A stretch of 64,000 nucleotides of DNA, taken from assembly GCF_000384415.1 (NCBI RefSeq), contig NZ_ARVU01000001.1:2294001-2358000 (forward strand), given 5' to 3'. The position numbers and the translations under genes were made by a program. The DNA is from Cycloclasticus pugetii PS-1. GTDB taxonomy: Bacteria; Pseudomonadota; Gammaproteobacteria; Methylococcales; Cycloclasticaceae. Below are positions 8,713 through 17,567 of the stretch, piece after piece; positions within the stretch are counted from its first letter, which is position 1; each line of letters opens with the position of its first letter. The notes under the pieces are model-generated. The model saw only the letters and a list, made by a program, of their open reading frames with translations, was not told the DNA's origin and ran no database searches.

Positions 8713-9028
8713 CTTGATATCTCAATTTTATATTCGTTACTAATCGTGCAGTTTAACGGCTGCTCTATATGCTTACTCAGTAAAATATCAAGAATAATAC
8801 TTAGAATACCCATACTAAAGCTGACCATGCTTATTTCTTAGTCTAGCAAAAAAAGCCTTCAAGCTAAATAAGCCCAAAATCAACCGTCATGACGGCTATA
8901 CAGCTTTAAAGAACTGTGATAAAACATCACTACATTAGCTATTTAAGTTTAATACTGGCTTCAGGGATTGTTCGAATGAATAGCGTGATTGCGTCAGGTA
9001 GTAGCAAAACTCAAAAAAACCAAGGTCG
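8713..9028. promoter_or_regulatory. Divergent intergenic region with two inverted repeats
   Basis: A 316-base gap upstream of both dsbB (leftward) and the rightward small gene/phoH pair. I see a perfect 12-base palindrome CCGTCATGACGG at 8884-8895 and an inverted repeat GTGAT-AAAAC-ATCAC at 8916-8930. No RNA gene or open frame is convincing. Promoters for both directions must lie here, but clear -35/-10 pairs could not be fixed. Confidence 0.4.
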
Positions 9029-9310
9029 ATGACATTGGTCGCTAATGCTCCCTCATCATTAGCTCACAGTGCCACCTTTGCTAAAAACTTGCGCGCAGAT
9101 AACAAGCCTCAACCGATAAGCCATCACGGTGTATTTAATAGACCAAAGAAAAATAAAGTCAGGCATATAAGTCTAATAAGCTTAAACAATATGGATAAGG
9201 GTGCATTAATCGCGCTCTTCAGCTTACTTAGTATTTTCATATGTGCTGTAGCAAGCCATCTACTTATTTTCGACCTAATACTTAATCATCACTCGCTTTA
9301 CCCCCCCTAA
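9029..9310 (+). CDS. Hypothetical small single-span membrane protein
   Basis: A 93-residue frame whose C-terminal half holds one strongly hydrophobic segment (ALIALFSLLSIFICAVASHL, about residues 58-77). The N-terminal half is basic and hydrophilic. No family is recognised. It ends 19 bases before the phoH start, whose own SD (GGAGAT) is separate. A weak AAGG precedes its ATG. Codon use is unremarkable. It could be a real small gene co-transcribed with phoH or a chance frame. Confidence 0.4.
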   Translation: MTLVANAPSSLAHSATFAKNLRADNKPQPISHHGVFNRPKKNKVRHISLISLNNMDKGALIALFSLLSIFICAVASHLLIFDLILNHHSLYPP

Positions 9311-9329
9311 ATGATCTGGAGATAACTTT

Positions 9330-10013
9330 ATGAGCGCCCGTCGTAAAAAGGAAAAGTTCTATGTCGTTGATAACCGCCCGGAAATATTGGCTAAAAATTT
9401 CACCCAGAAAGAGTATATTCGAGCCATTTTTGAAAATGATATGGTTTGCGTGATGGGCCCCGCCGGTACAGGTAAAACATACATAGCGGCTACGCTAGCT
9501 TCACGTATGTATTTTGATGGCGAAATTAACAAAATTGTCTTAACACGGCCTAATGTATCTGCATCGGAGTCACTGGGGTTTTTCCCTGGCACGTTAACTG
9601 AAAAAATGGCGCCTTGGGTGGCCCCATTTACCGATGTTATTCGGCAGCAATTAGGCGACGGAACCTATGACACCATGCTTAAAAACGGCAACTTAGAAAT
9701 AGCCCCTTTTGAAACCATGCGCGGACGATCGTTTAATGATGCATTTGTTATTTTAGATGAAGCACAAAATACTAGTCCGAAAGAAATGGAAATGTTTGTT
9801 ACCCGTGTTGGCGACAATTCACGAGTCATCATCAATGGCGATATTATGCAATCTGACATCATGGGCTCCAATGGCTTACACAAAGTTCTACAACTGATCA
9901 ACAAATTAAACTTACCGGTTCCTATTATAGAGTTTCAAGTTGAAGACATTGTTCGCTCACCACTATGCAAAATGTGGATAGAAGCCTTTATGGAAGACGC
10001 TCAATACAACTAA
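9330..10013 (+). CDS. PhoH family P-loop ATPase
   Basis: A 227-residue cytosolic protein with Walker A GPAGTGKT at residues 43-50, Walker B in VILDEAQN, and the typical NGDIMQSD and VRSPL segments near the C-terminus. PhoH proteins are related to superfamily 1 helicases. Proposed roles in RNA metabolism and phosphate response remain incompletely defined. This is the short single-domain form without a PIN or KH domain. The SD GGAGAT precedes the ATG. It does not look functionally tied to the catabolic neighbours. Confidence 0.85.
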   Translation: MSARRKKEKFYVVDNRPEILAKNFTQKEYIRAIFENDMVCVMGPAGTGKTYIAATLASRMYFDGEINKIVLTRPNVSASESLGFFPGTLTEKMAPWVAPFTDVIRQQLGDGTYDTMLKNGNLEIAPFETMRGRSFNDAFVILDEAQNTSPKEMEMFVTRVGDNSRVIINGDIMQSDIMGSNGLHKVLQLINKLNLPVPIIEFQVEDIVRSPLCKMWIEAFMEDAQYN

Positions 10014-10026
10014 AACCGTCATACTT

Positions 10027-10084
10027 GCCGATAAATAGCTGATATGTATTTACTCATAGAGTACGTAGCCAGCTTTTTATCGGC
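10027..10084. terminator. Long imperfect hairpin after phoH
   Basis: The arms GCCGATAAATAGCTG (10027-10041) and CAGCTTTTTATCGGC (10070-10084) pair over 15 bases with one mismatch around a 28-base loop. It starts 13 bases after the phoH stop and lies downstream of the leftward Ugd gene too, so it may serve as a bidirectional terminator. There is only a short, imperfect T-run, and the loop is long for an intrinsic terminator. Confidence 0.4.
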
Positions 10085-10272
10085 TCTTTCATAAAAAAGC
10101 CTCTTCTCAGCGAAAACCAATATTAGCTCCAAACCCTTTGCGTTTTTGATCAATTGAAGCAGGCAACTTACCCACAACTATACGGTTCGGCAAGCTACCT
10201 GTGCTTAATTTTATTTGAAAGAACTGTGCGTTATAAATAAGCTTATATTGGCTGCAACGATTCTGCTCTCAC

Positions 10273-11448
10273 CTATGCATCATTACCAAATAAATCCCTT
10301 GTATACACTTTGCACAGCACATCGTGTAAATCATTTGATAATCGATTGGCGACAATAAGATCCGCTTGGCTTTTAAAAGAATCCAAATTGCTCATGACCG
10401 GCGAATTAAAAAAACTCGTCTCCTCCAGCACTGGCTCATAAACAATCACCTCAATGCCTTTGGCTTTAATACGCTTCATAATACCCTGCACGGCTGAAGA
10501 ACGAACGTTATCGGAGCCTTGCTTCATAATAAGTCTATATATACCCACTACCTTTGGCTGGGTTTTTATAATTTGCTCGGCAATAAAGTCCTTACGCGTA
10601 TTGTTGGCATCAACAATGGCTTTAATTAAATTATTCGGCACTTGTTGATAGTTTGATAATAATTGCTTGGTATCTTTAGGTAAGCAATAACCACCATAAC
10701 CGAATGACGGGTTGTTGTAATGCTTACCAATCCTTGGGTCTAGACCAACGCCCTCAATCACCTGACGCGTATCTAATTGATGTAACTCGCAATAGCTATC
10801 GAGTTCATTAAAGTAGGCAACCCGCATTGCAAGGTACGTGTTTGAAAACAGCTTAACCCCTTCGGCCTCCGTTGAGTGTGTATATAATATCGGTATTTCA
10901 TCAGCCGGCAGTTTTGCACCATCCACCAACAGCTTAGCAAACACTCTTGCTCGCTCTGATTTTTCACCAACAATAATGCGAGAAGGGTACAAATTGTCAT
11001 GCAGTGCTTTTCCTTCGCGTAAAAACTCCGGCGAAAACAGTATGTTGTTTGTACCGTATTGCTCCCTTACTTTATAGGTATAGCCAACTGGAATCGTTGA
11101 CTTAATAACCATCACAGCCTCAGGGTTAATGCTCAAAACATCGCCAACAACCGTTTCTATAGAAGAGGTATCAAAAGCATTGGTATCCACATTGTAATTG
11201 GTGGGCGTGGCAATAATGACATAATCAGCCTCGTTATACGCCTCATATTGATCGTTGGTAGCCACCAAGGAAAGACTGTCATCCTTTAAAAACTGCTTAA
11301 CGTCTGAATCGTCTATAGGCGATTTTTTCTGTTTTAATAAAGCAATTCTCTCTGCTGAAATATCAAAAATAACAACCTGATTACGTTGTGACAGTAGCAG
11401 AGCTAACGATATGCCTACATAGCCTGCACCTGCTATCGCTATTTTCAT
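10273..11448 (-). CDS. ugd: UDP-glucose 6-dehydrogenase
   Basis: A 391-residue nucleotide-sugar dehydrogenase: N-terminal NAD-binding [13 protein letters not shown], the catalytic Cys in [12 protein letters not shown], the substrate-binding SPEFLREG, and a C-terminal UDP-binding domain with [11 protein letters not shown] and YEP. It oxidises UDP-glucose to UDP-glucuronate in the cytosol. The length fits the short bacterial form (about 388 residues). It is the last gene of the leftward group headed by the anchored aminotransferase and lies 3 bases after the Mpo1-like gene. It probably supplies UDP-glucuronate for a glycan or glycolipid, possibly through the fused glycosyltransferase upstream. 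Confidence 0.92.
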   Translation of the reverse strand: MKIAIAGAGYVGISLALLLSQRNQVVIFDISAERIALLKQKKSPIDDSDVKQFLKDDSLSLVATNDQYEAYNEADYVIIATPTNYNVDTNAFDTSSIETVVGDVLSINPEAVMVIKSTIPVGYTYKVREQYGTNNILFSPEFLREGKALHDNLYPSRIIVGEKSERARVFAKLLVDGAKLPADEIPILYTHSTEAEGVKLFSNTYLAMRVAYFNELDSYCELHQLDTRQVIEGVGLDPRIGKHYNNPSFGYGGYCLPKDTKQLLSNYQQVPNNLIKAIVDANNTRKDFIAEQIIKTQPKVVGIYRLIMKQGSDNVRSSAVQGIMKRIKAKGIEVIVYEPVLEETSFFNSPVMSNLDSFKSQADLIVANRLSNDLHDVLCKVYTRDLFGNDA

Positions 11449-11451
11449 TCG

Positions 11452-12096
11452 CTAGCCCACACGGCCATTTTTCTTTAGACTGCCCTGTAAATCTTCATCA
11501 TACCAATCACTCATTTCATCATACATATCGCCCTTTAATAAAAGGTACGGTGATTTGTAATAGATATAAATGTCGTGAAGCGGGTCTGTCATAATTTTAC
11601 TACACCAGACCAAACCGGATTGAACGCCCATAATAAAAAACAAATGAATCGTTCTAAATAAAATAGCGCCAATACCAACAATCAACCAAAGAATTGAGGT
11701 GTTGTATAAATAATCATAGCTCGATGAGGCGTGTTCAAATAAGCCGAAAAAACTAGGGCTTATCAATAAAAATAGAGGCGACAGCAGCCAAACACTCAAT
11801 AAAATTATTTTACGATGTAGGTTATAACCCACCTTCACTTTCTCTTTGTATTCATGTGAAGCGTTATTAACATCATCATAGGTTTTAGGTTCAAAAAAGA
11901 AGTGCCCTATCTGCCTTAACACCATTGCAATTAACCAACCAACCATAACCGCAACAACTGGGTCTTTAAACAAGTAGTAATAACTAAGTAGAAAACTCAT
12001 TGCACTAAAAAGATGTAGCGCTTGGTTTACCCTATTATGATGATAGTAACGGTGATCATCCCAGCGCTGTTGACGTAGCTCTTCAAAAAAACCCAT
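11452..12096 (-). CDS. Membrane protein, possibly Mpo1/DUF962-like
   Basis: A 214-residue protein with about four to five hydrophobic segments. The N-terminus has paired histidines and the HHNRVNQALH segment, followed by a membrane span and RQIGHFFFEP. This is reminiscent of the Mpo1/DUF962 (YGL010w-like) family, whose yeast member is an iron-dependent dioxygenase acting on 2-hydroxy fatty acids. The match is by eye and weak. It lies between psd and ugd on the same strand, which favours a lipid-related role. It could equally be an unrelated integral membrane protein. Confidence 0.5.
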   Translation of the reverse strand: MGFFEELRQQRWDDHRYYHHNRVNQALHLFSAMSFLLSYYYLFKDPVVAVMVGWLIAMVLRQIGHFFFEPKTYDDVNNASHEYKEKVKVGYNLHRKIILLSVWLLSPLFLLISPSFFGLFEHASSSYDYLYNTSILWLIVGIGAILFRTIHLFFIMGVQSGLVWCSKIMTDPLHDIYIYYKSPYLLLKGDMYDEMSDWYDEDLQGSLKKNGRVG

Positions 12097-12197
12097 GGTG
12101 AAATTCCAATCATTAATTTACACCAGCTTGCCGTCTTTATATGACATTAGCATGTCACCCTCATGACCGTTTAGCGAACTGTAATAGCTTTTAATTA

Positions 12198-13061
12198 CTA
12201 TCGAAACGTAGCTTTATGTAACAGCGGCGAACCCATTTTTATACACTCGCCCTGTCTAATGCCTTCGTTTATTACAAATTCGCTGGAGGCAAAAACTAAA
12301 ATAGTTGAGCCATGTTCAAAATAACCCATCTCATCCCCTTTGTTATAAAGGGCTGAGCAAGGCAAGACATTAGGTCCTTTATAGCGAAGATTCAGGGGGG
12401 CTGCTAAACAGTGAAACTGCATGCTAGCCACCAAAATAGCTGCAACGGGCACCAGCACAAGACACTCATCTTTGTGCCCTGTTTTTAACTCTATAAACGC
12501 TCGCTCATTTTTACAAAATAAGTTCTTAATCCGGGTCAGAGCAATTGGGTTTACATTCCATGTGTCACCCGAGATATATGTAACCTTATCTACCTCACAA
12601 TCGATGGGTGCATGAAAACGATGATACATCGTTGAGGTTAGCCTTAACGTTACATAACAGCCATTTTGTAGCCGTTTCTGCAGCGCCTTATCCGGAATTA
12701 AATCGGCAACGTGATAGGGAAAACCCTTCGCCTGGTAGACCACCCCATTATCGATCTTGCCATGACTACCAACAATGCCATCACAAGGGCTAACAACGCC
12801 TCCTTTGTACGTATCTATCGGCCTTACCCCTTCTTTTAGTTGGCGAATAAAGCACTCATGCAATGAATTAAAGCTATGTTTTTTTGCTTCGGAAAAGTCC
12901 AAATCGGGTGAAAAAATACGCCAAATACTGATGGATAAGCTTGTTAGCGTTGGGCTTTGTATCTTGCTGTACCAACCCATTAGGTGAGTGAAAAGTTTAC
13001 GGGGTATACGGTTTGTTAATAAGAAATTTAACCGTTCCATTCGCGTTAGCCTAGAAATCAT
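12198..13061 (-). CDS. psd: Phosphatidylserine decarboxylase
   Basis: About 287 residues. The C-terminal HGST motif (Ser near residue 252) is the self-cleavage site that yields the pyruvoyl cofactor. SPCDG, VTLRLTSTMYHRFHAPI and NER are conserved proenzyme features. The enzyme makes phosphatidylethanolamine at the inner membrane. An upstream TTG at 13070 is possible, but the ATG at 13061 is more plausible. It sits between the PHP-glycosyltransferase and the Mpo1-like gene rather than in the usual housekeeping context, so it may be a second, specialised copy or act on a related serine-containing lipid. The rest of the genome would decide. Confidence 0.88.
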   Translation of the reverse strand: MISRLTRMERLNFLLTNRIPRKLFTHLMGWYSKIQSPTLTSLSISIWRIFSPDLDFSEAKKHSFNSLHECFIRQLKEGVRPIDTYKGGVVSPCDGIVGSHGKIDNGVVYQAKGFPYHVADLIPDKALQKRLQNGCYVTLRLTSTMYHRFHAPIDCEVDKVTYISGDTWNVNPIALTRIKNLFCKNERAFIELKTGHKDECLVLVPVAAILVASMQFHCLAAPLNLRYKGPNVLPCSALYNKGDEMGYFEHGSTILVFASSEFVINEGIRQGECIKMGSPLLHKATFR

Positions 13062-13104
13062 CTGTCTCAAGCCGCACTAACCTTCAACGACATTCACTTT
13101 TTTA

Positions 13105-15780
13105 TTAATCGTTAAGGCCGAGGTTTGTCATAAATTCAGCCATTATTGGTTCCGCTTGATATTGCTGACATCTATTAAGGGCATTTTCTCGCATCGCCGC
13201 TTTATTAACATTGCTTGAAAAAAACTGCTCTATTTGCTCAACCATTTGCTGCTTATCTTCAACCAAAAATCCATTAATTCCATCTTCAATAATATCTTTG
13301 GGGCCTTTTGTATTGTATGCAATCACTGGCATGCCTTGGGTAAATGCTTCTAAAACAACATTTCCAAACGTATCAAAACGTGATGGGAACACTTTTAAAT
13401 CAAGCCCTGCATAAGCAGCTGCCATTGTTTGCTTATCCACCCACCCAAGGAAATTTGCCTCTGGCATTTGAACCTTTAATTCGTCTTCATCTGGCCCAGA
13501 CCCGGCTATCACAAAGCGAATATCTGGCAGCCTTTTTTTCAGTTCTTGATAAATAAACGGCAAATCGAATATGCCCTTTTCTTTGCTTAAGCGGCTGGCA
13601 AAAAGCAGCACCGGTGTTTCACTGTTGGCATCGTTAAACAGCTCTTCTTTTCTCAATGGCATGACTTGCATATCATCAAATTTCCCGACGTGATGTGCAG
13701 TTAAGTGCACCCGACTTTCGTCTAATTGCATATGGTGCCCAGTGAGCCATGACTGATGCTCCGTGTTAAGCACAAAAACACCTTCAAATTGCTTATAAAA
13801 GAAGCGAAGTGCACGCCTAACTCTATCTAATTCATGTTGCGTTAGGTCTGTGGTATTTTTAATAAACTCGACCCAGTCAGTGTGCATAAAAAAGAATGCC
13901 GGCACATTGAACATATGCTTAAGTACCAGTGCAACAATCGCCATAGGGCCTTCAGTTGAACAAATAATTCGGTCATAACCTCCTTCATAAAACACCTTCG
14001 CCACTTCCAGAAAATCAGGCACTCTAAGTTCTTGCTCACCAAACTTCCCAACACTAAACGTTGTTATTGGTTCAACAACATATAAATGCGCCTCTTCTTC
14101 AATATCAGTACTACAAACAAGGAAATCTATTGGCAAATCTGACTGCTGAATTTCCTTAAGTTTGGCTGACAGTGAATTAGAAACACCGTTTTTATCTCTG
14201 AGTGTATCGGTTAAATAAAGCGCACGTTTAGGATGTTGGTTACACCCTAAACGCTCTGAAAAGTCATTAAGGAATGATCTGTTTTGATATAACAATCGTG
14301 TACTAGCGAATGTTGCACTGAAGAGGACCATGCTCACTAACATAGGAAACGATAGATGGTCTAATAGCTCACCAATATTAATATTGCTGATGGAGTCTTG
14401 CTCTGGCTTGTCTTTATAAAACAGCGCCGTTAACTGGCTGGGAATTTCAAACTTACTGGTCAAATCCGCTGTAGAAAAGCTGTTTAACTGCTTACCCGAC
14501 CCAACCGATGACGTCTTTAGCCTCTGTACAATTAATAAACTTAGTTTTTTATAGAGCACCTGAACAGAGCTATTGACTGTATTCACAAAAACATTCGGCG
14601 AGCCGTTTTTACTATCTGCAATACGCGTTAAATGCTCGATACAAAATTTATAATCTTTTTTTACCTTCCAAGACAGCAGTTTGCCTGGTTTTTTACCTTG
14701 CAGCGCCTTATGAATAAATTTAAAAAAATTCTGAGCGTTCTTACTCTTTTTTAGCTCCAACAATAAGTTCGCAATAATAAAGCAGGCTACTTTATCTGAT
14801 GTTTCTCCTCGGTGAAAAAACAGTCTAAGTAAGCCTGGATCTTCTATTTTAACGGCGGCTTGTACAAAGTAGTCCAACAAGGCGATATTCAGTTTTTGAT
14901 TTTCTTCCACATAACCAAATGGCACGACACGGCCCTCAATTAACGCCTCCAAAGCTAACGCAGAAGGTTTTTCTGTTTTCAAGCGCTGCGCTAAGTTTGG
15001 CACATAGAGGTACGATCCACATTCGCCTGCAAACACCCCCATATGATCATCCGAGCCACCCGTTAATACTTTGGGTTTGTCAGGGTCAACAGCAAAGTCA
15101 CCGGGCGTTAAGCCGTGCTTTTCAGCATACATATTAATTTTTTCAGGCGTTAACGTTTTTACCCAGTTTAAGGTTAAAACACTTTGCCATAAATCTCGTT
15201 GACCATTGAGCACTTCATAACGCTGAAATATGACCGCTAATTTCTCGAATAAAGCCTGATCGATATTGTTATCACGGGTATACAAATAAAGCGGGTGAGG
15301 CAATATAACGGGTATATTTTGAGCAGCTGCGAACTTCAAGAATTGGTAAACATTTTCGCGTGTTTTATTAAGCTGTTTTTCTTGCTCTGCATTAAAACCA
15401 TACGCTAACACATGAACAAATAAATTATATTCAGGAAAATAGCAGGTGAATTCAGTACCCACCAGCACATCCTTCCCTTCAGCAATTAACTCCCAACATG
15501 ACCGAGCATTATTATGATTGGTTATCGTCACAACGTCGCAATCATTTTTATGTAAACATTTAACCAAGTTATCCGTCTTAAGCCATGTTTCTGGTAAGCC
15601 AAGGATTCTTCCCCAAAGTTCATCGGGCACATCACTATTGTGATCATGGCAGTGAAAATCAATCTTCAGACAGTTTTCGTAATCCAAGCCTTCTTGTGCT
15701 GTACTCAGGTACTCCCCAAACTCATCTTTTAATGACTGGCGAAAATCACTAATAACCGCATTCGATGTAAAGTCAATCAT
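13105..15780 (-). CDS. PHP-domain phosphoesterase fused to a GT4-type glycosyltransferase
   Basis: About 891 residues. The N-terminal third has the PHP metal-site pattern: H43-x-H45-x-H47 (DFHCHDH), TNHNN, GTEFTCY, PHPLY and GGSDDHMG. The C-terminal third (about 520-891) is a GT-B glycosyltransferase of the GT4 type: TLRDKNGVSNS, SRLSKEKGIFDL, AGSGPDEDEL, and the donor-site segment ending in EAF near residue 811. A helical linker joins them. I chose the ATG at 15780 because it overlaps the preceding stop as ATGA. A combined hydrolase and sugar transferase fits synthesis of a glycolipid or surface glycan; UDP-glucuronate from Ugd is a possible donor. Confidence 0.85.
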   Translation of the reverse strand: MIDFTSNAVISDFRQSLKDEFGEYLSTAQEGLDYENCLKIDFHCHDHNSDVPDELWGRILGLPETWLKTDNLVKCLHKNDCDVVTITNHNNARSCWELIAEGKDVLVGTEFTCYFPEYNLFVHVLAYGFNAEQEKQLNKTRENVYQFLKFAAAQNIPVILPHPLYLYTRDNNIDQALFEKLAVIFQRYEVLNGQRDLWQSVLTLNWVKTLTPEKINMYAEKHGLTPGDFAVDPDKPKVLTGGSDDHMGVFAGECGSYLYVPNLAQRLKTEKPSALALEALIEGRVVPFGYVEENQKLNIALLDYFVQAAVKIEDPGLLRLFFHRGETSDKVACFIIANLLLELKKSKNAQNFFKFIHKALQGKKPGKLLSWKVKKDYKFCIEHLTRIADSKNGSPNVFVNTVNSSVQVLYKKLSLLIVQRLKTSSVGSGKQLNSFSTADLTSKFEIPSQLTALFYKDKPEQDSISNINIGELLDHLSFPMLVSMVLFSATFASTRLLYQNRSFLNDFSERLGCNQHPKRALYLTDTLRDKNGVSNSLSAKLKEIQQSDLPIDFLVCSTDIEEEAHLYVVEPITTFSVGKFGEQELRVPDFLEVAKVFYEGGYDRIICSTEGPMAIVALVLKHMFNVPAFFFMHTDWVEFIKNTTDLTQHELDRVRRALRFFYKQFEGVFVLNTEHQSWLTGHHMQLDESRVHLTAHHVGKFDDMQVMPLRKEELFNDANSETPVLLFASRLSKEKGIFDLPFIYQELKKRLPDIRFVIAGSGPDEDELKVQMPEANFLGWVDKQTMAAAYAGLDLKVFPSRFDTFGNVVLEAFTQGMPVIAYNTKGPKDIIEDGINGFLVEDKQQMVEQIEQFFSSNVNKAAMRENALNRCQQYQAEPIMAEFMTNLGLND

Positions 15781-17456
15781 CGCTTCGCCTCTTTCACTAA
15801 CCTTTTTGCTGATACCGATTTCACCATATCCTTCAACATCCGCCTTTTTATCCATTTATTCGTTAATGCCGAATGCTGCCACCACCAGCCATCTTTTTTC
15901 ATCTTTAGGCCAGCCGATACGAAGTGTTTAATCACCTCAGCGAATTCCTCATCAGTAAAGTTATGGCTCATAATCAGCCTGCCTGTTCCAATCCAGCTAA
16001 GCAGGATGCCTTCCTCCCTGAGGTAATACTGGTACATCCAGTTATAGCGACTCGGTTGGGTATATAAAACAGTGAGAATAGAGCTGAGGTTGACCATTTT
16101 GACTGGCACATTCGCTTCCTTTAATGCTTGGTTCATCTGCTGCACTCTATCGTTCCAGACCTGCTCTAGCACTTGATATGAGCGTTGAATCTCTTCTGTT
16201 TGCAGTGCTTGTAAAAAAGCATCCATACTGGTCATAACGTACGGGTGTGAGTTAAACGTGCCACGCGCAAAAGACACATTCGCCGGCCGATCTTCTTTAA
16301 AACGCTGCATTAAATGATGCCTGCCACATAAAACACCCACCGGTAAACCGCCACCTACGGTCTTACCATAAGTAACCAAATCGGCCTCCACAGCAAAAAA
16401 ACCTTGCGCGCCTTTATGAGAGAGCCTAAACCCGGTAAATACCTCATCAAAAATTAATACAATGGAGCGCTCTTTACACACTTGCTGAAGTTTTTGTAAC
16501 CACTCGCTATACGCTGTCTTATCAAAGGCCGCCGCTCTTTCGCTATTAACCAACATAGCGTCACTTGAGGCATCTGAATTTGGATGCAGCCCTTGCAACG
16601 GATTAACCAACACACAGGCAATGTCACGTCGTGTTCGTAAAATACTCAACGTACGTTCACTCATATCACGTAATGTATAAACATCATTAGTTTTACGTTG
16701 GTTGCCAATGCCTGGCTGAACCCCATCCCACCAGCCATGATAAGCACCACAGAATCTAACTAAATATCGCTTACCGGTATGATAACGAGCCAAGCGTACC
16801 GCTTGCATAACTGCTTCTGTACCAGACATATGAAACGACACCTCATCAAGACCAGATATTCGCTTCAATTCTTCAACATTATTTTTAATTATTGGGTGAT
16901 AAGGCCCCAAGACAGGGCCAAGGTTTTGTGCGTTTTCGAACCCTTTTTTCAAGCAAGACTTATAAAAATCGTAGCCAAAAACATTCACCCCATAGGAACC
17001 GCTCAGGTCAACTCCCCAGCGACCATCGAGATCCTTCAGCATAATGCCTGAGGACTCAGTGACAATTGAGGCCGGTTTTATATGCTGACCAAGGTAGTTA
17101 CGATACGGATAGGGAACCCGGTATAAATTAGTAAAGCGTACATCCGATACACTGTCTTCTATACTGGCATAAAATCCGGTAGATTTTGGCGAATGGCAGG
17201 CTAAGCTTTCACTCAGTTGCTTAAAACCCTCTTTTCGTTGATTAACGACGGCTATTGGTGCGTCATCACTACTAAAAAACACCTCTTCATCGTAAGAAAA
17301 ATAAGGAACCCATTTGGCAATTCGCCTAGCCCATTTTGAATGTCCTCGAACAGAGGGGTGCTTAGCCCTAGAAAGCTTCAGTCGTGTTGAGACTTTTATT
17401 AAAAAGAAAAAGGATAATAGAGCAAGCGCAGTATAGAAGACATCAGTGTCAGGCAT
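15777..17456 (-). CDS. Membrane-anchored class III aminotransferase, GSA-aminomutase-like
   Basis: About 559 residues. Residues 7-21 form a hydrophobic N-terminal anchor, followed by about 80 residues of basic linker and then a PLP fold-type I domain resembling glutamate-1-semialdehyde aminomutase: SGTEAVMQAVRLAR, GAYHGW, IFDEVFTGFR, and the PLP lysine K365 in YGKTVGGG. HemL is about 425 residues and soluble, so the anchor and extra C-terminal basic tail mark a different enzyme. A TTG at 17489 would add 11 residues; neither start has a clear SD. It overlaps the PHP-GT gene by ATGA, so the two probably act together on a membrane substrate. Confidence 0.82.
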   Translation of the reverse strand: MPDTDVFYTALALLSFFFLIKVSTRLKLSRAKHPSVRGHSKWARRIAKWVPYFSYDEEVFFSSDDAPIAVVNQRKEGFKQLSESLACHSPKSTGFYASIEDSVSDVRFTNLYRVPYPYRNYLGQHIKPASIVTESSGIMLKDLDGRWGVDLSGSYGVNVFGYDFYKSCLKKGFENAQNLGPVLGPYHPIIKNNVEELKRISGLDEVSFHMSGTEAVMQAVRLARYHTGKRYLVRFCGAYHGWWDGVQPGIGNQRKTNDVYTLRDMSERTLSILRTRRDIACVLVNPLQGLHPNSDASSDAMLVNSERAAAFDKTAYSEWLQKLQQVCKERSIVLIFDEVFTGFRLSHKGAQGFFAVEADLVTYGKTVGGGLPVGVLCGRHHLMQRFKEDRPANVSFARGTFNSHPYVMTSMDAFLQALQTEEIQRSYQVLEQVWNDRVQQMNQALKEANVPVKMVNLSSILTVLYTQPSRYNWMYQYYLREEGILLSWIGTGRLIMSHNFTDEEFAEVIKHFVSAGLKMKKDGWWWQHSALTNKWIKRRMLKDMVKSVSAKRLVKEAKR

Positions 17457-17567
17457 ATGTGTAATTATTCGCAATAAAATATATCGCAAACATTAACACT
17501 CAAAAATGACAGCCTTGTTTCAGTTAGCTGACAAGCTTCTTACCAAATTACTAATTGCAGATATTTC

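Noticed and set aside
8916-8930. CRP or FNR site at TGTGATAAAACATCACTA
   Set aside because: The half-site spacing is one base longer than required for either regulator; kept only as an inverted repeat.
10153-10166. FNR box at TTGATCAA
   Set aside because: The half-sites abut without the 4-base spacer.
10107-10255. Minus-strand frame of about 46 codons ending ...GANIGFR between ugd and the hairpin, considered as a gene remnant
   Set aside because: No start, no SD and no recognisable family; too short to separate from chance.
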